Assembly (NCBI GenBank): GCA_027596035.1
Contig: JADGJA010000449.1
Span: forward strand, 1 to 18,241
Length of the DNA stretch: 18,241 bases
Direction of reading: 5' to 3'
Source of the DNA: Thoreauomyces humboldtii
Lineage: Eukaryota; Chytridiomycota; Chytridiomycetes; Spizellomycetales; Powellomycetaceae
Below the pieces are notes generated by a model, which had not been told where the DNA came from, ran no database searches, and saw only the letters and a program-made list of their open reading frames with translations. The first letter of the stretch is position 1, and every line of letters starts with the position of its first letter. Shown in pieces: positions 17,402 through 18,241 of the stretch. A program made the position numbers and the translations under genes.

Positions 17402-18114
17402 ATGGCGGCTAACACTTGGAGCAACGGTACGTGACAAGAGAGAGAGAGAGAGAGGCAGAGATAGCTTGTCGCGAAGAGCTGCTTTCTCATAGCTGTTTTG
17501 CATTATCCAGTCGCCGTCGGCACGGTACAGTTCAAATTGTGTCAACTAGGCTTGACGAGTCCTCTCTGACAATTCCGTTCCGTTCGAATAGCTCAAGGCC
17601 TTGCAGGCCAACGGCTGGAGGCGCACTCTAAAGCAGGTCATGATTATGTATGGATTGGGAGGAGAGAGGCTGGGAAGCTTCATGTTCGACCGGCATGCTG
17701 ACGCAATTGAACAGGGACCAACCTCGCGTCGGAAAGCATGTGGGGACGGATGATTCTGGAAACAAATACTACATGAACAACCAGGAGATCATTCTGAGAA
17801 ACCGATGGGTTGAATACAAGAAGTGGAACCACGATGCAACGCAGGTTCCACCAGAATGGTAAATCCCGGATGTGCCGCGAGCGTTCCTGCGAGTAGATAG
17901 AGTCTGCGCTAACGAGGCAGCTTTCCATCGTAGGCACCAGTGGCTCCACCACATCACAGATGACATCCCAACCGCCGAGACAGTGCCCCGTCCGTTCTTC
18001 TCCGGCAAGCACCAGGAGAACCTGACGGGCAGTTACGGAGCGTACAAACCTTACAGTACCACCATCCCCAAAATGCAGAACTGGACGCCCGCTGTGAAGG
18101 CACGCGAGGGATAG
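17402..18114 (+). CDS. NDUFA12: NADH:ubiquinone oxidoreductase accessory subunit NDUFA12 (B17.2)
   Basis: Five exons (17402-17426, 17511-17524, 17592-17647, 17715-17858, 17934-18114) join in frame to 139 residues. Family hallmarks: LKALQANGWRRTLKQ near the start, VGKHVGTDDSGNKYY, RNRWVEYKKWNHDATQVPPE and WHQWLHHITDDIPT, followed by a Pro/Tyr-rich tail. The protein is an accessory subunit of complex I on the matrix side, at the N-module/Q-module junction. Exon 2 is a 14-nt microexon encoding most of VAVGT; the splice sites around it and exon 3 (donor GTATGG at 17648) were chosen because they alone keep frame and the conserved order. Introns are 84, 67, 67 and 75 nt. Intron 1 holds an (AG)9 run. 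Presence of this gene indicates an organism with complex I. Confidence 0.93.
17437..17454. repeat. (AG)9 microsatellite in NDUFA12 intron 1
   Basis: An 18-bp AG dinucleotide run sits near the 5' end of the first intron. It is likely length-polymorphic and brings purine-rich sequence next to the donor site. Confidence 0.9.
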
Positions 18115-18241
18115 AGTGGTCTCATGTTTTTGTCAATTCAAAGGACCCGAAATGATACCAACCTATTCCTATCAACATGGCGAGGATCGTACCTCAGACG
18201 TGGAAATGCGTTGTGAGCCCCTTCAAGGCAAATGCCAGTGG
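18115..18241. other. NDUFA12 3' flank
   Basis: The last 127 bases follow the NDUFA12 stop. No further gene start could be supported before the window ends. Confidence 0.4.

Noticed and set aside
1..18241. Transposons, CRISPR arrays, rRNA or tRNA genes
   Set aside because: No terminal inverted repeats, transposase or reverse-transcriptase motifs, regular repeat-spacer arrays or cloverleaf sequences were seen.

Overview
The window reads as gene-dense nuclear DNA of a filamentous or yeast-like fungus. Every confident gene is broken by short spliceosomal introns (57-84 nt, GTRNGT-type donors, CTNAY-like branch sites, YAG/AAG acceptors) and the spacers are short. A complex I subunit (NDUFA12) rules out yeasts that have lost complex I. 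A presenilin points away from the well-known ascomycete models, which to my knowledge lack one. The exact lineage cannot be read from the sequence, and a non-fungal microbial eukaryote is not strictly excluded. The first ~150 bases are G/C homopolymer runs typical of a contig edge.

Layout. 1-1399: no convincing gene; a possible eroded coding fragment on the minus strand near 370-560. 1400-3251 (+): intracellular GH13_5-type alpha-amylase, 4 exons. 3445-4182 (-): F-box-like protein. 4706-6980 (-): presenilin-type intramembrane aspartyl protease whose gene model begins with a complete MYND zinc finger, a fusion I do not know from the literature. 6981-8270: long pyrimidine-rich divergent spacer. 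8271-10410 (+): low-complexity vasculin/GPBP1-like protein. 10892-11206 (-): small unknown protein. 11996-13973 (+): ABCG half-transporter. 14083-14934 (-): unknown four-helix membrane protein, 4 exons. 15335-16126 (+): tandem CsaA-like (EMAPII/tRNA-binding fold) protein. 16320-17150 (-): mitochondrial ribosomal protein uL24m, 4 exons. 17402-18114 (+): NDUFA12, 5 exons including a 14-nt microexon.

Most genes here are unrelated housekeeping or membrane functions. The one functional pairing is uL24m and NDUFA12, two mitochondrial genes firing outward from a 251-bp shared promoter. The main discovery candidate is the MYND-presenilin fusion. Two introns of exactly 62 nt with compatible phases join the zinc-finger exon to the presenilin body. 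The presenilin keeps its GLGD and PALP motifs and an MVW endoproteolysis-like site, but carries WD in place of the usual YD at the first catalytic aspartate. Three predicted introns in the window are multiples of 3 without an in-frame stop, so naive ORF calling would wrongly include them.
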